Assembly (NCBI RefSeq): GCF_001426245.1
Contig: NZ_LMCM01000010.1
Location: forward strand, 62,001-126,000
DNA length: 64,000 bases
From: Phycicoccus sp. Root101
GTDB taxonomy: Bacteria > Actinomycetota > Actinomycetes > Actinomycetales > Dermatophilaceae
Direction: 5' to 3'
The notes under the pieces were generated by a model. That model was not told the origin of the DNA. It made no database searches and saw nothing but the letters and a program-made list of their open reading frames with translations. The first letter of the stretch is position 1. Every line of letters begins with the position of its first letter. A program made the position numbers and the translations under genes. Below are positions 62,524-64,000 of this stretch, one piece after another.

Positions 62524-63912
62524 ATGACCGACACCACCGTCCAGCAGGGCGTGCTCGACGCCGTCACCGGAGCGACCGAGGAGCAGGTCCGCCGCGACGA
62601 CCGGGGCCACGTGTTCCACTCGTGGTCCGCCCAGGGGCTCATCGACCCCCTGCCGATCGCGTCGGCCCTCGGCTCGTACTTCACCGACTACAGCGGCAAG
62701 CGGTACCTCGACTTCTCGAGCCAGCTGGTCAACGTGAACATCGGGTACCAGCACCCCAAGCTCGTGGCCGCGATCCAGGAGCAGGCCGGTCGCCTCACGA
62801 CGATCAGCCCGGCGTTCGCCAACGACGCCCGCTCCGAGGCCGCGCGCCTCATCACCGAGCTCGCCCCGGGGGACCTCAACCGCGTCTTCTTCACCAACGG
62901 TGGTGCCGAGGCGAACGAGAACGCCCTGCGCATGGCGCGCCTGCACACCGGCCGCCACAAGGTCCTCGCTGCCTACCGGAGCTACCACGGCGCGACCGCG
63001 GGCTCCATCGCCCTGACCGGGGACCCGCGCCGATGGGCCTCCGAGCCCGGTATGCCGGGCGTCGTGCGGTACTGGGGTCCCTACCTCTACCGCTCGGCGT
63101 TCCACGCGACCACCGAGCAGGAGGAGAGCGAGCGCGCGCTGCAGCACCTGCGCGACCTGCTCATGGTGGAGGGGGCCCACACCGTCGCCGCGATCATCCT
63201 CGAGTCGGTCGTCGGCACCAACGGCATCCTCGTCCCGCCACCGGGCTACCTCCAGGGCGTGCGCGACCTGTGCGACGAGTTCGGCATCGTCATGATCGCG
63301 GACGAGGTGATGTCCGGGTTCGCCCGCTGTGGCGAGTGGTTCGCCGTGGACCACTGGGGCGTGGCCCCCGACCTGATCACCTTCGCCAAGGGCGTCAACA
63401 GCGGGTACGTCCCGCTCGGCGGCGTCATCATCTCCGAGCGCGTCGCGCAGTCCTTCGACAGCAAGCCGTTCCCCGGTGGCCTCACCTACTCCGGCCACCC
63501 GCTCGCCTGCGCCTCGGCCGTCGCCTCCATCAACATCTTCAAGGAGGAGGGGGTCGTCGAGCACGCCCGGGCCCTGGGTGAGGACGTCATCGGCCCCGGC
63601 CTGCGGGCGCTCGCCGAGCGCCACCCCAGCATCGGAGAGGTCCGTGGCCTCGGGACGTTCTGGGCGCTGGAGCTCGTCCGTGACCGCGAGACCCGCGAAC
63701 CCCTGGTGCCGTTCAACGCCGGCGGCGCCGACGCCAAGGCGATGAACGAGTTCGCCGCAGCCTGCAAGGCGCGTGGCCTGTGGCCCTTCACCCACTTCAA
63801 CCGCACCCACGTCGTGCCCCCGTGCACGACGACCGTTGACGAGGTGCGCGAAGGGCTGGCCATCCTCGACGAGGCGCTAGAGGTCGCCGACCAGTACTCC
63901 ACCGGCAGCTGA
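62524..63912 (+). CDS. Class III omega-aminotransferase (aspartate aminotransferase family)
   Basis: The 462-residue protein has the class III pattern: HVFHSWSAQGLIDPLPI at the start, TNGGAEANENALRMAR, the PLP aspartate in IADEVMSGFARCGEWF, and lysine K289 in FAKGVNSGYVPLGG. It transfers the amino group of an omega-amino acid such as beta-alanine to pyruvate, giving malonate semialdehyde, the substrate of mmsA 26 bases upstream. Taurine or GABA remain possible substrates. Both genes form an operon controlled by the divergent MocR. Confidence 0.88.
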   Translation: MTDTTVQQGVLDAVTGATEEQVRRDDRGHVFHSWSAQGLIDPLPIASALGSYFTDYSGKRYLDFSSQLVNVNIGYQHPKLVAAIQEQAGRLTTISPAFANDARSEAARLITELAPGDLNRVFFTNGGAEANENALRMARLHTGRHKVLAAYRSYHGATAGSIALTGDPRRWASEPGMPGVVRYWGPYLYRSAFHATTEQEESERALQHLRDLLMVEGAHTVAAIILESVVGTNGILVPPPGYLQGVRDLCDEFGIVMIADEVMSGFARCGEWFAVDHWGVAPDLITFAKGVNSGYVPLGGVIISERVAQSFDSKPFPGGLTYSGHPLACASAVASINIFKEEGVVEHARALGEDVIGPGLRALAERHPSIGEVRGLGTFWALELVRDRETREPLVPFNAGGADAKAMNEFAAACKARGLWPFTHFNRTHVVPPCTTTVDEVREGLAILDEALEVADQYSTGS

Positions 63913-63917
63913 CGGTC

Positions 63918-64000
63918 ATGCCACCCTCCCCGCAGGCAGCGGGGTCGACGGGGACGCCGCGCGGCCCGGCCGCGACCCTTGCCGATGCGGCCCTCGCCGA
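63918..64000 (+). CDS. Possible start of a further gene, cut by the window end
   Basis: An ATG at 63918, five bases after the aminotransferase stop, opens a frame (MPPSPQAAGSTGTPRG...) that runs off the window. Close spacing would fit a third operon gene, but the 27 visible residues are low complexity and the call is weak. Confidence 0.3.
   Translation, partial: MPPSPQAAGSTGTPRGPAATLADAALA

Noticed and set aside
1-64000. CRISPR array or cas genes linked to the TPR-CHAT protein.
   Set aside because: No regularly spaced repeats and no Cas-like proteins were seen; the only tandem repeat is the 18-bp coding repeat in the subtilase gene.

Overview
The window is a high-GC (about 70-72 % by eye) actinobacterial chromosome segment. 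GTG starts are frequent, genes overlap by ATGA or GTGA, third codon positions are almost all G or C, and there is no insertion sequence, phage or CRISPR array. The gene set (Rv0338c-like EtfD, FadE5-like acyl-CoA dehydrogenase, mycothiol-dependent isomerase family, DUF6458, DUF6328, DUF222-HNH, CopD-CtaG fusion) fits Micrococcales, probably near Intrasporangiaceae. That placement is inference; no rRNA is present to confirm it.

Layout. 1-1201: the end of paaN and a small holin-like membrane protein. 1429-8548: a LuxR-type regulator divergent from a HisC/Pat aminotransferase, a large secreted subtilase, a lipoprotein and an aldo/keto reductase. 8826-12560: a 2-oxoacid dehydrogenase operon (E1 alpha, E1 beta, E2). 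12638-18500: two ABC exporter pairs, then a DHA2 efflux pump with its MarR regulator. 18643-25683: a mycothiol-dependent isomerase family protein, a CopD-CtaG fusion, a nitrilase-like hydrolase, an NHL-thioredoxin protein and a DUF222-HNH protein. 25813-34546: small membrane proteins, fadE, a uridine-kinase-like protein, DUF3626, a lipoprotein, succinate-semialdehyde dehydrogenase, an Imm-5-like protein and a MOSC protein. 34551-46109: tRNA-Gly, LtrA, dCTP deaminase, a hydrolase, an ammonia-lyase family protein with an altered MIO site, an OpuC-type osmolyte importer, a LuxR-family ATPase regulator and an acyltransferase. 46203-50293: the EtfD-like membrane Fe-S protein, then cysK-cysE. 50346-55691: a four-gene operon of cytoplasmic subtilase, ECF sigma factor, small beta-domain protein and TPR-CHAT protease. 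56292-64000: YtxH-like and DUF6328 proteins, tRNA-Ser, a secreted metalloprotease, and a MocR regulator divergent from mmsA plus an omega-aminotransferase.

How genes work together. fadE and etfD are the dehydrogenase and the electron exit of beta-oxidation. cysK and cysE make cysteine from serine. The MocR/mmsA/aminotransferase group looks like a beta-alanine (or similar omega-amino acid) catabolic module. The opuC genes form a complete osmolyte importer.

The most unusual part is the subtilase/sigma/small protein/TPR-CHAT operon. A caspase-like protease, a second protease and an alternative sigma factor are translationally coupled, which recalls the TPR-CHAT to sigma-factor logic of type III-E CRISPR (Craspase) but without any CRISPR component. 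Other notable points are an ammonia-lyase family protein without the Ala-Ser-Gly MIO triad, an enriched palindrome-half word GGCATAC/GTATGCC, and a metalloprotease frame that runs through its own terminator hairpin.
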